Source of the DNA: Acidobacteriota bacterium
GTDB lineage: Bacteria; Acidobacteriota; Thermoanaerobaculia; UBA5066
Reading direction: 5' to 3'
Length of the DNA: 64,000 bases
Assembly (NCBI GenBank): GCA_029781975.1
Contig: JAKOVQ010000010.1
Span: 1-64,000 of the forward strand
How positions within the stretch are numbered: the first letter of the stretch is position 1; every line of letters begins with the position of its first letter. The position numbers were made by a program, and so were the translations under genes. Below, in pieces: positions 27,710 to 35,977 of the stretch. Under the pieces are notes generated by a model that made no database searches, was not told the origin of the DNA, and saw only the letters and a program-made list of their open reading frames with translations.

Positions 27710-29169
27710 GCGAGCACCCCGCCCGGATGCTCGTCGTCGACGACGACCCCTTCAACCGGACCGTCCTGGCGACCGGTCTCGAGGAGCAGGGACACGAGGC
27801 CTCGACGGCGGCCGACGGCCTGGAGGCGCTCGAGAGGCTCCGCACCGAGCCGTTCGACCTCGTGCTCCTCGACCTCGTGATGCCCGAGATGGACGGCTTC
27901 GAGGTGCTGACGCGGATCAAGTCGTCTCCCGAGCTGATGCACCTGCCGGTGATCGTCGTCTCGGGGCTCGACGAGATGCAGAGCGTCGTCCGGTGCATCG
28001 AGCTCGGCGCCGCGGACTACCTCCCCAAGCCGTGCGACCCCGTCCTCCTCCGGGCGCGGATCAGCGGCTGCCTCGCCGCCAAGCGGATGCACGACATGAA
28101 GGCCGCCTACGTGAGGGAGATCGAGACGCTGGCCGACCAGCTGAAGGTCAGGAACCACTTCATCAAGGAGACCTTCGGCCGCTACCTCTCGGACGCCGTC
28201 GTGGCCGAGCTCCTCGACTCGCCCGCCGGCCTCAGGTTCGGGGGCGAGAAGCGGACCGTCACGATGCTCCTGGCCGACCTGCGCGGCTTCTCCCCGATGG
28301 CCGAGCGGCTCTCGCCGGAGCAGGTCGTCCGCGTCATCAACAACTTCCTCGGCGCGATGGCCGACGTGATCTTCGCCTGGGACGGCACCATCGACGAGTT
28401 CATCGGCGACTCGATCCTCTGCTTCTTCGGCGCCCCGGTCGCGCGGGACGACGACGCGCTCCGCGCGGTCGCCTGCTCGCTCCAGATGCAGCAGGCGATG
28501 GGCCAGGTCAACCGCGCCAACCGGGCCGCCGGCCTGCCGCACGTGGAGATGGGGATCGCCGTCCACACCGGCGACGTCGTCGTGGGGAACATCGGCTGCG
28601 AGAAGCGGGCGAAGTACGGGGCCGTCGGGAGCCACGTCAACCTCGCCGCCCGGATCGAGGCCTGCTCGGTCGGCGGCCAGATCCTCGTCTCCGAGGCCGC
28701 CCTCCGGGCGGCGGGTCCGGACGTCCTGACGGGCGAGTCGATCGCGGTCCAGGTGAAGGGCTTCCCCGAGCCGGTCCGGGCCCACGACCTCGTCGGCCTC
28801 GCGGGCCGGCCCGACCTGAGGATCGAGAGGCCCGAGGAGGTCTTCGTCCCCCTCGAGCGTCCCCTCCCGGTCCTCCTGACGCGGCTGGAGGGGAAGCGGT
28901 CGTCCCGGGAGCGGATCGAGGCCGACCTCACCGCCCTCTCGCGCCAGAGCGCGGAGGTGGCGGCGGGGAGCCCCCTCGAGCCCCTGTCGAACCTGACCGT
29001 CCGGCTCGTCGGGCCCGACGGGACGGCAGGGACGGCCGAGGCGTACGCCAAGGTGCAGAACGCCCCGCAGGGGGCGAGCGGACCTCCCAGGATCCGCTTC
29101 ACCTGGGCCCCGCCGGAGGTCCAGCTCCTCCTCGCCGAGCTGCTCCGCCACGCCGGCTCCCCAGCCTGA
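27706..29169 (+). CDS. Receiver domain-class III nucleotide cyclase
   Basis: A 487-residue response regulator with an enzymatic output. Residues 1-125 are a receiver with Asp in [14 protein letters not shown]; a helical linker follows; residues about 175-360 are a class III adenylate/guanylate cyclase. Metal-binding Asp residues are in [10 protein letters not shown] and [13 protein letters not shown]. The base-recognition stretch [16 protein letters not shown] has Ser where many adenylate cyclases have Asp, so cAMP versus cGMP is unsettled. The last 100 residues are an unassigned domain with [16 protein letters not shown]. The start overlaps the kinase stop (GTGA), making it the likely relay acceptor. 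The product would be a hydrogen- or redox-responsive cyclic nucleotide. Confidence 0.92.
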   Translation: MSEHPARMLVVDDDPFNRTVLATGLEEQGHEASTAADGLEALERLRTEPFDLVLLDLVMPEMDGFEVLTRIKSSPELMHLPVIVVSGLDEMQSVVRCIELGAADYLPKPCDPVLLRARISGCLAAKRMHDMKAAYVREIETLADQLKVRNHFIKETFGRYLSDAVVAELLDSPAGLRFGGEKRTVTMLLADLRGFSPMAERLSPEQVVRVINNFLGAMADVIFAWDGTIDEFIGDSILCFFGAPVARDDDALRAVACSLQMQQAMGQVNRANRAAGLPHVEMGIAVHTGDVVVGNIGCEKRAKYGAVGSHVNLAARIEACSVGGQILVSEAALRAAGPDVLTGESIAVQVKGFPEPVRAHDLVGLAGRPDLRIERPEEVFVPLERPLPVLLTRLEGKRSSRERIEADLTALSRQSAEVAAGSPLEPLSNLTVRLVGPDGTAGTAEAYAKVQNAPQGASGPPRIRFTWAPPEVQLLLAELLRHAGSPA

Positions 29170-29284
29170 TCCGAGCCCCGGTCCGGTGCGTCCGCCGGAC
29201 GCGCACGTCGGCTCCCGTCCCCGGATTCCCGTGGGGTATCTTCCGCGCCGTCCGGGATCCCCCGCTGACGAGGAGGCCGTACCG

Positions 29285-30076
29285 ATGCTCCACCCCGCCG
29301 TTCCCTCCCTCCTGATCGTCGCTTTCGCCGCGGCGGCGTCCCTTCCCGCCCTCGCCGCCGTGAAGACGGAGGTCGTCGAGTACAAGCAGGGCGACACGAC
29401 CTGCCAGGGGTACCTCGCCTGGGACGACTCCGCCGCCGGCAAGCGTCCCGGGATCGTCCTCGTCCACGACTGGATGGGGGTCGGCGACTACGTCGAGCGG
29501 CGCGCCCGCGAGGTGGCGGCCCTCGGATACGTCGTCCTGGCCGCCGACATCTACGGCAAGGGGGTCCGCCCGAAGGACGCGCAGGAGGCGGGCCGGCTCG
29601 CCGGGACGTACAAGGGGGACCTCCCCCTCCTCCGCGCCCGCGGCCGGGCCGCGCTCGACGTCCTCGCGAAGAACCCACGCGTCGACGGGGCGAAGCTCTT
29701 CGCCATGGGCTACTGCTTCGGGGGGACCGCAGCCCTCGAGCTGGCGCGGAGCGGCGCCCCGCTGGTCGGCGTCGTCACCTTCCACGGCGGGCTGGCCACG
29801 AAGGACCCCGCCGACGCGAGGAACATCAAGGGGAGCGTCCTCGTCCTCCACGGCTTCGACGACCCCTTCGTCCCGCCCGCGGAGGTGGCCGCCTTCCAGA
29901 AGGAGATGAACGACGCGCACGTCGACTGGGAGATGGTCCTCTACAGCCACGCCGTCCACTCCTTCACACGCCCCGACTCGGGGAACGACAACTCGAAGGG
30001 AGCCGCCTACAACGAGAAGGCCGACAAGCGGTCGTGGGAGGCGATGAAGGCGTTCCTCGCGGAGCGCTCCCGCTAG
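29285..30076 (+). CDS. Exported dienelactone hydrolase family protein
   Basis: A 263-residue alpha/beta-hydrolase with a signal peptide (about residues 1-24, ending LPALA). The nucleophile is Cys in GYCFGGTAALEL, as in dienelactone hydrolase rather than Ser. The acid lies in HGFDDPFVPP and the His in YSHAVHSFTRP. The secreted members of this family have poorly known substrates. The start follows a strong AGGAGG ribosome site, with a TATCTT -10-like element at 29237-29242. Probably monocistronic, with a hairpin after it. Confidence 0.9.
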   Translation: MLHPAVPSLLIVAFAAAASLPALAAVKTEVVEYKQGDTTCQGYLAWDDSAAGKRPGIVLVHDWMGVGDYVERRAREVAALGYVVLAADIYGKGVRPKDAQEAGRLAGTYKGDLPLLRARGRAALDVLAKNPRVDGAKLFAMGYCFGGTAALELARSGAPLVGVVTFHGGLATKDPADARNIKGSVLVLHGFDDPFVPPAEVAAFQKEMNDAHVDWEMVLYSHAVHSFTRPDSGNDNSKGAAYNEKADKRSWEAMKAFLAERSR

Positions 30077-30091
30077 GGGACGCGTGAATCG

Positions 30092-30118
30092 GAGGGGGGA
30101 GCGCCCGCTCTCCCCCCC
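30092..30118 (+). terminator. Possible terminator after dienelactone hydrolase
   Basis: A run of G followed by AGC, a short loop, and GCTCTCCCCCC forms an imperfect strong stem about 16 bases after the stop. There is no T tract. Confidence 0.4.
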
Positions 30119-30230
30119 GCTCCCCGGCGGGTCGCCGGCAGACGGCGTCCTCGTTGGATCCGTGCCCGCGTTGCAGCATAATGACCGGAAACACGCGGCC
30201 GCCGCCCTGGGGGCCTGACGAGGAGTCGCC

Positions 30231-32048
30231 GTGGGAGAGACGTACCGGACCGTCCCCGAGATGCTGCTGTCCCGGATCGCGAAGACCCCGGACCGGGAGG
30301 CCTACCTCTACCCCGATCCCCGGGGCTCCGGCTGGCTGAAGCTGACCTGGCGCGAGGTCGGCGAGAAGGTCCGGGCCATCGCGTGCGGCCTCAGGGCGCT
30401 CGGCCTCGAGGACGAGCAGCGCTGCTCGATCCTCTCGAGCACGCGGATGGAGTGGATCCTGGCCGACCTCGGGATCCTGGCCGCGGCCGGGGCGACGACG
30501 ACCATCTACCCGTCGAGCACCACGCCGGACTGTCTCTACATCCTGCAGGACTCGGAGACCGTCTTCCTCTTCGCCGAGAGCGACGAGCAGGCCGCCCGGA
30601 TCGCCGAGAAGCGCTCCGAGGTGCCGAAGGTGAAGAACGTCTTCGTCTTCGACGGCAAGGGGAGCGCGGACGGCTGGGTGATGACCCTCGACCAGCTGAT
30701 CGAGAAGGGGCGCGCCGCGGACCTCGCGAGCCCGAAGCAGTTCGAGGAGGTCGCCCGGAGGCCGAAGAACGACTCCCTCGCCACCCTCATCTACACCTCC
30801 GGGACGACGGGCCGGCCCAAGGGGGTGGAGCTGATCCACGACTGCTGGGTCTACGAGGCCGAGGGGATCGACGCCCTCCGCCTCCTCGGGGAGGACGACC
30901 GGCAGTACCTCTGGCTCCCCCTCGCCCACTCCTTCGGCAAGGTCCTCCAGGTCGCCCAGCTGAGGATCGGCTTCTCCACCGCCGTCGACGGGCGCGTCGA
31001 GAAGATCGTCGAGAACCTCGGCCAGGTGAAGCCGACCTTCGTGGCCGCGGTCCCCCGCATCTTCGAGAAGATCTACAACAAGATCGTCACGGGGGCGCAG
31101 GAGGCGGGCGGGCTCAAGCACGCGATCTTCACGTGGGCCTTCGAGGTCGGCGGCGAGGTCTCGCGGCTGAAGATGGAGGGGAAGGACCCCGGAGCCGCCC
31201 TCGGCCTCAAGTACGCCGTCGCGAACAGGCTGGTCTTCAGCAAGCTCCACGCGCTCTTCGGCGGGCGGCTCCGCTGCTTCATCTCCGGCTCGGCCCCCCT
31301 CGCCAAGCCGCTCGGCGAGTTCTTCCACGCGGCGGGCATCGTCATCCTCGAGGGGTACGGCCTCACGGAGACGAGCGCCGCCAGCTGCGTGAACGTCTTC
31401 GACCGGCTCCGCTTCGGAACGGTCGGGCCGCCGCTCCCGGGGACGCACGTGAAGATCGCCGAGGACGGTGAGATCCTCCTCAAGGGGCGGGGCGTCATGC
31501 GCGGCTACCGGAACCTCCCGCAGGAGACGGCGGAGACGCTCGACGCGGACGGCTGGCTCCACACGGGGGACATCGGCCACGTGGAGGACGGCTTCGTCAA
31601 GATCACCGACCGGAAGAAGGACCTCTTCAAGACGTCGGGCGGCAAGTACATCGCGCCGCAGTTCATCGAGAAGAAGCTCACCGTCGCCTGTCCGTACGTG
31701 AGCTACTCGGTCGTCCACGGGAGCAACAGGAACTTCGTGTCGATGCTCATCGCCCTCGACCCCGAGTCGATCCTCAAGTGGGCCGCGGCTCACGGCCTCG
31801 CGGGCAGGAGCTACGGCGAGGTCGTCGCCTCGCCCGAGGTGGAGGCCCTCGTGAAGGGCTACATCGACCAGATCAACAAGGACCTCGGGAGCTGGGAGCA
31901 GGTCAGGAGGTTCAAGATCCTGCCGGCCGACCTCTCGATCGAGGGAGGGGAGCTGACGCCCAGCATGAAGATCAAGCGGAAGGTCGTCGAGACGAAGTAC
32001 AAGCAGGTCCTCGACGACTTCTACAAGGACACGGTCGTCATCAGCTGA
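30231..32048 (+). CDS. Long-chain acyl-CoA synthetase (AMP-forming)
   Basis: A 605-residue adenylate-forming enzyme that activates fatty acids with ATP and CoA. It shows the P-loop LIYTSGTTGRPKG near residue 185, EGYGLTETSAASCVN near residue 375, HTGDIGHVEDGFVKITDRKKD and the C-terminal catalytic Lys in TPSMKIKRKVV. The split C-terminal region resembles the eukaryote-like FAA/FadD15 branch. The GTG start has GAGGAG 6 bases upstream, and CATAAT at 30177-30182 is a plausible -10. It converges on the transglycosylase gene with an 8-base overlap of the coding ends. It could feed beta-oxidation and the glyoxylate shunt. Confidence 0.95.
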   Translation: MGETYRTVPEMLLSRIAKTPDREAYLYPDPRGSGWLKLTWREVGEKVRAIACGLRALGLEDEQRCSILSSTRMEWILADLGILAAAGATTTIYPSSTTPDCLYILQDSETVFLFAESDEQAARIAEKRSEVPKVKNVFVFDGKGSADGWVMTLDQLIEKGRAADLASPKQFEEVARRPKNDSLATLIYTSGTTGRPKGVELIHDCWVYEAEGIDALRLLGEDDRQYLWLPLAHSFGKVLQVAQLRIGFSTAVDGRVEKIVENLGQVKPTFVAAVPRIFEKIYNKIVTGAQEAGGLKHAIFTWAFEVGGEVSRLKMEGKDPGAALGLKYAVANRLVFSKLHALFGGRLRCFISGSAPLAKPLGEFFHAAGIVILEGYGLTETSAASCVNVFDRLRFGTVGPPLPGTHVKIAEDGEILLKGRGVMRGYRNLPQETAETLDADGWLHTGDIGHVEDGFVKITDRKKDLFKTSGGKYIAPQFIEKKLTVACPYVSYSVVHGSNRNFVSMLIALDPESILKWAAAHGLAGRSYGEVVASPEVEALVKGYIDQINKDLGSWEQVRRFKILPADLSIEGGELTPSMKIKRKVVETKYKQVLDDFYKDTVVIS

Positions 32049-33855
32049 GGCCCGGTGGAGCGTCGCCGCCCCCCGGTGCCGCCGGCGTCGGGAGGGCGGG
32101 GGGCTCCGGCTCCGGGCCCTCGGGGGCGTCGGGGCCGGGCTCGGCCGCGGGCTCGGCCGGCGGCGGCTCCGCCCTCGGAGTCCAGGGGAGGACGACCGGC
32201 TCCGCCCGCGCCTGCTCGTACTCGGTCTCCGACAGGGCGTCGACCGAGCGGAGCCTCGCGAGGACGCCGGTGACCAGCGAGGCGAACCCGCGGGTCGGGG
32301 TCCCGGACGCGATCGACCGCTGGTACTTGATCGGCCCGGGGATCAGGGCGACCAGGAACGCCATCTCCTTCGGCGAGAGGGCGGCCGGCTCCTTGCCGAA
32401 GTAGTGGCGGGAGGCGGCCCCCAGGCCGAAGACCCCCGGCCCCCACTCGATCACGTTCAGGTAGATCTCGAGGATCCGGTCCTTGCCGAGCGTCGAGTCG
32501 AGGAGGAGGGCGAGCGCCGCCTCCTGGAGCTTCCGCCCGTAGCTCTTCTCCCTCGAGAGGAAGAGGTTCTTCGCCAGCTGCTGCGTGATGGTCGAGGCGC
32601 CGCGCGCCCGCGTCCCGCGGACCCAGTTGATCGCCATCGCCACCGGGATCTCGGTCAGGTCGATCCCGGGGTGGCCGCGGAAGTTCGCGTCCTCGGAGAG
32701 GAGCAGCGCGCGGACGAAGAGCGGAGGGACGTCGGCGAGCGGGACGAAATCGGGCGAGGCCGGGCCGACGAGGACGCGGCAGACCGTCCCGTCGGCTCCG
32801 TGCGCCTCGTGGACGAACGGGCCCTTCAGCTTCTCGAGGGCCGGAAGGGCCACCGCCGGACGGCGGAAGTCGAGCCGCTCCGTCACCTCGATGGAGGACG
32901 GGTCGCGCATCCGCCCCGTCACCTCCGCCGTCGCCGCCGCCGAGCCGAGGTCGGTCGCGCCGGCGGGGAGCTCGAGGCCCGAGGTCGCGAGGAGGCGGGC
33001 GAGGTCGAGCCGCTCGACCTCGAAGCTCAGGTCGAGCCAGAGGTCTTCGGGCGCCGCGGCAGCGACGAGGGTCCCCGTGGCCCGGAGCTCCTCGGCCTCG
33101 AGCCGTCCGCACGCCAGGTCGAGGAAGCGCGCGTCCGGGAAGAGGGTGCCCGACGCGGCGGCCACCACGTCCGTCGGCGGGCCGAGCAGCTCCTCGCCCA
33201 CGTCGCCGCTCTCTGCAGCCGTGGCGATCCGCAGGCCGCGCGTCCGGACGTTGACCTCGAACGCGAGGCCCCCTCCCGCGACCGGAGCGATCCGAAGGAG
33301 GCCGCTGACCCTCCCGGGGTCGCCGACGAGGCGGCCGGCGCGCCGGACCCTCGCGAGGTCGGAGACCCGCACCTCGCGGAGCGTCAGCTCGAGCGCGCCG
33401 CCCTCCGCCCGGAGGCGGATCGTGTCGGCCCTCTCGGGCCGCTGCAGCGTCACGTCGCGCGCGCTCGCGGCGTCGACCCGGAAGAGCCAGGGGCGGAGGC
33501 CGGCCTCGACCCCGCCGGGAGCCGTCAGCCTCCCCTCGCCCGTCTCGAGCGTCCTCCACCGGCCCAGGAGGCCGTGCCCGGCGAGGCCGAACCGGGCCGT
33601 CGCCCAGCCGAGCTCGAGGGAGGCCGTCCCGGGGCGCTCGACGGACAGCCCCTCGACGCGGACGGCGAGGCGCTCGGGAGAGATGGTCACCCGTCCGACC
33701 CGCGCCGTCAGGCCCCGGCGCGCCGCCTCCGCGACGATTCGCCGGGCGACCGCCTTCTCCGCCCTCCGGACCGCCACCTCGACGCCCACGCGCAAGGCCG
33801 CCCCCGCTCCGAGCGCGAGGACGAGGACGGCGGTCGCCCGGGGCGAGACCCTCAT
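32041..33855 (-). CDS. AsmA-like domain fused to GT51 peptidoglycan glycosyltransferase
   Basis: A 604-residue protein with an N-terminal membrane anchor (residues about 8-28). Residues about 30-345 are a beta-rich region resembling AsmA/DUF748-type proteins, with repeated 'ELxLREVRVSDLARV'-like strands. Residues about 370-560 are a GT51 transglycosylase: the catalytic Glu388 is in LLSEDANFRGHPG, followed by RGASTITQQLAKNLFL (418-433) and IYLNVIEWGPGVFGLG. GT51 enzymes polymerise lipid II glycan strands outside the membrane. No transpeptidase domain is present, and the C-terminal 45 residues are a Pro/Glu/Ala tail. ATG at 33855 has CAGAAT nine bases upstream. The fusion suggests cell-wall synthesis coupled to an envelope-spanning or lipid-handling module. 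Confidence 0.88.
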   Translation of the reverse strand: MRVSPRATAVLVLALGAGAALRVGVEVAVRRAEKAVARRIVAEAARRGLTARVGRVTISPERLAVRVEGLSVERPGTASLELGWATARFGLAGHGLLGRWRTLETGEGRLTAPGGVEAGLRPWLFRVDAASARDVTLQRPERADTIRLRAEGGALELTLREVRVSDLARVRRAGRLVGDPGRVSGLLRIAPVAGGGLAFEVNVRTRGLRIATAAESGDVGEELLGPPTDVVAAASGTLFPDARFLDLACGRLEAEELRATGTLVAAAAPEDLWLDLSFEVERLDLARLLATSGLELPAGATDLGSAAATAEVTGRMRDPSSIEVTERLDFRRPAVALPALEKLKGPFVHEAHGADGTVCRVLVGPASPDFVPLADVPPLFVRALLLSEDANFRGHPGIDLTEIPVAMAINWVRGTRARGASTITQQLAKNLFLSREKSYGRKLQEAALALLLDSTLGKDRILEIYLNVIEWGPGVFGLGAASRHYFGKEPAALSPKEMAFLVALIPGPIKYQRSIASGTPTRGFASLVTGVLARLRSVDALSETEYEQARAEPVVLPWTPRAEPPPAEPAAEPGPDAPEGPEPEPPALPTPAAPGGGDAPPGLS

Positions 33856-33911
33856 GGAAGGGCCATTCTGCCCGCGCCGGCGGCGCCAGCGCCATCCGCT
33901 ACCATCCCCGG

Positions 33912-34328
33912 GTGGAATCGAGCCACCGAGACGCGGTCCCGGACGCCTCGATCCTCGCCGACGCCCTCGACGACCTCATCCTGGGGAGAGGGGTGAAGCG
34001 GGGGCGCCATCACCTGGGCCCCGCTGCGGCCGCGTTCCGCGCGCGCCTCTCGGTCACGGGCTTCGTCGAGACGCGCGTCGCGGCCGTCGACCTGGAGGTC
34101 GGGGTCCGGGTCCCTGCGTGGCTCCTCCGCGGCGCGACGGCGGACTTCGGGACCGTCTTCTGGGAGCTCTTCACCGACACGTTCCGGCGGAAGCTCTTCG
34201 GCTCCGAGGTCCGGAACGCCAAGGGCGACTGGGACGTCGTCCTCCCCACCTCCTCCCTCGAGACCGTCTGGGTCAACGAGGCGCTCGCCGAGAGCTACGA
34301 CGCCTCGCGTCCCGTCGGGATGTTCTGA
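33912..34328 (+). CDS. Hypothetical protein
   Basis: A 138-residue soluble protein I do not recognise. It is predicted alpha/beta with no signal peptide or membrane helix; the centre VFWELFTDTFRRKLFGSE is amphipathic and aromatic. It starts with GTG six bases after TACCAT (33900-33905), which suggests a leaderless transcript. It is divergent from the transglycosylase gene across 56 bases and ends 59 bases before the TetR gene, so it could share control with either. Confidence 0.6.
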   Translation: MESSHRDAVPDASILADALDDLILGRGVKRGRHHLGPAAAAFRARLSVTGFVETRVAAVDLEVGVRVPAWLLRGATADFGTVFWELFTDTFRRKLFGSEVRNAKGDWDVVLPTSSLETVWVNEALAESYDASRPVGMF

Positions 34329-34342
34329 CCGGGCCGTCCCGC

Positions 34343-34371
34343 TTGACGGGCCGGAGCGGCGCCCGTAGGCT
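34343..34371 (+). promoter_or_regulatory. Promoter of the TetR gene
   Basis: TTGACG (34343-34348), 17 bases, TAGGCT (34366-34371), followed by AAGGG 3 bases before the ATG at 34388. No palindrome like the one at 45467-45484 is present here. Confidence 0.55.
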
Positions 34372-34387
34372 GCCCGGCGGGCAAGGG

Positions 34388-35074
34388 ATGGGTCAGGAAG
34401 AACGCTCCGAACGGAGTCGCACGCAGATCCTGGAGGCGGCCCTCGCCCTCTTCTCGAGCCAGGGCTACCGGGGGACGAGCATCCGGGACATCGCCCGGGC
34501 GGCCGACGTCTCGACCGGCAACGTCTACCACCACTTCAGCGACAAGGAGGAGATCTTCGAGACGCTCCTCGGCCAGTACTGGAGCGCCATCGAGAGCCCC
34601 GACTTCCCGTTCAACCGCGCCCTGGCGAGCGGGGCCTTCCCCGACGACCTCGAGCGCCTCGCCCGGGCGGCCCAGGAGAGCGTCGAGACCTACCGGCCGC
34701 ACGTCGCCCTCATCTACGTGGATGTCGTGGAGCTCGGGGGGGACCACATCCGGAAGTTCTACTCGGGGATGGCAGGCCGCTTCGCCTCGTTCCTGGCGGC
34801 GCACGAGAGCCGGAACGAGACGGCGAGGAAGCTCCGCCCCGGCGTCAGCTCGCTCTCGGCCGTCATGCTCGCGAGCCGGATCTTCCTCCACTACTTCGCC
34901 GTGGAGGTCCTCTTCGGCGTCCCGGGACAGTTCGGCAAGCCGACCGACGAGGCCGTCCGCGACATCGCCGACATCCTCCGCCACGGGATGCTCCGGTCGG
35001 CCGCCGAGGCCCGGCCGGAGCTTTCGGGGGCAGCCTTCCCGCACGCGCGGGCCGCCGACCGCTCCGGGACGTAG
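34388..35074 (+). CDS. TetR-family transcription regulator
   Basis: A 228-residue regulator. The N-terminal DNA-binding domain (about 8-60) shows RTQILEAALALFSSQGYRGTSIRDIA and the recognition helix GNVYHHFSDKEEIF. The C-terminal ligand domain is helical and unlike a specific subgroup, though FadR-like lipid sensing would fit its neighbours. It is tail to tail with the seven-gene acyl operon (35 bases between stops), not divergent from it. Its own promoter is at 34343-34371. The target operator is unknown; the palindrome upstream of the TonB receptor is a candidate. Confidence 0.92.
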   Translation: MGQEERSERSRTQILEAALALFSSQGYRGTSIRDIARAADVSTGNVYHHFSDKEEIFETLLGQYWSAIESPDFPFNRALASGAFPDDLERLARAAQESVETYRPHVALIYVDVVELGGDHIRKFYSGMAGRFASFLAAHESRNETARKLRPGVSSLSAVMLASRIFLHYFAVEVLFGVPGQFGKPTDEAVRDIADILRHGMLRSAAEARPELSGAAFPHARAADRSGT

Positions 35075-35109
35075 CCGGCGCCCCGGCCGCCGCGACGGCA
35101 CGTCCGGCG

Positions 35110-35967
35110 TCAGAACGCGATCGACCTCGCCTCGGTGAACCTCAGCAGCGTTCCCCAGAAGAGGTCCGGCTGCTCGAGGTAGACGACGTGGCCGGAGTCG
35201 GGGATCGGCTCCCAGCGGCTGCTCGGGAAGACGTCGAGCAGCTTCTTCTGCACCTTCGGCGGGATCGTCCGGTCGTCCTCGCCGGGCATGACGAGGACCG
35301 GGGCCGTCACGGCCCGGTAGCCGGGCATGTTCTCGTCGAGCGCCGCGAAGAACGGGTCCTGGGCGAGCGTCAGGCGAACGAGGGCGTGGACCCGGTCCTT
35401 GTACCGCGCGTGAAACCCCTCCCTCATGGCCGGCAGCTTCTCCCTGAAGCGCCTCACGAAGCCCTCGCCGAAGATCTTCTCGTAGAGGTAGTGGGTGTAG
35501 ATCTCGAACGCCTGCGGCCCGCTCCGGTAGAAGAGGAGCGAGAGCTCCTGGTACATCGAGAAGAGCTCTTCGCGCGAGAGGTGGATGCCCGAGAGGGTCA
35601 GCGTATGGAGCCGTTCCGGGAAGAGCCGCGCGAAGTCGAGCGCGACGAAGCCGCCGTACGAGATCCCCAGGACGTGGAGCTTGCCGAGCCGCAGCTCGTC
35701 GGCGATCGCGGCCGCGAATCCCGCGAGCTCGGGGATGAGGACCGGCTCGTCGGGCGCGGACGACTCGCCCTGTCCGAGGTAGTCGTAGAGGAGGACGTCG
35801 TGCCGGCCGAGGAGGCGCGGCAGGAAGCCGTACCACGCCTTCGTGTGCATGGCGAGGCCGTTGAGGAGGACGAGCGGCTCCTTCCCGCCCGTGCCGAAGT
35901 ACTCCCAGTGGACGCGGTGCTCCCCGGCCGGGAGGAACCCCTCCCGGTCCGGGCCGAGGTCCGCCAC
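35110..35967 (-). CDS. Alpha/beta-hydrolase (last gene of acyl operon)
   Basis: A 285-residue soluble alpha/beta-hydrolase. The oxyanion loop is in LLNGLAMHTKAW, the nucleophile Ser in LGISYGGFVALD, the acid in MPGEDDRTIPP and His in IPDSGHVVYLEQP. The cap domain between residues about 130 and 200 is helical and aromatic, suited to a hydrophobic acyl substrate. A GTG start lies 10 bases after the thiolase stop. It is one of three different hydrolases in this operon. Confidence 0.88.
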   Translation of the reverse strand: MADLGPDREGFLPAGEHRVHWEYFGTGGKEPLVLLNGLAMHTKAWYGFLPRLLGRHDVLLYDYLGQGESSAPDEPVLIPELAGFAAAIADELRLGKLHVLGISYGGFVALDFARLFPERLHTLTLSGIHLSREELFSMYQELSLLFYRSGPQAFEIYTHYLYEKIFGEGFVRRFREKLPAMREGFHARYKDRVHALVRLTLAQDPFFAALDENMPGYRAVTAPVLVMPGEDDRTIPPKVQKKLLDVFPSSRWEPIPDSGHVVYLEQPDLFWGTLLRFTEARSIAF

Positions 35968-35977
35968 GGCGCGCGCC

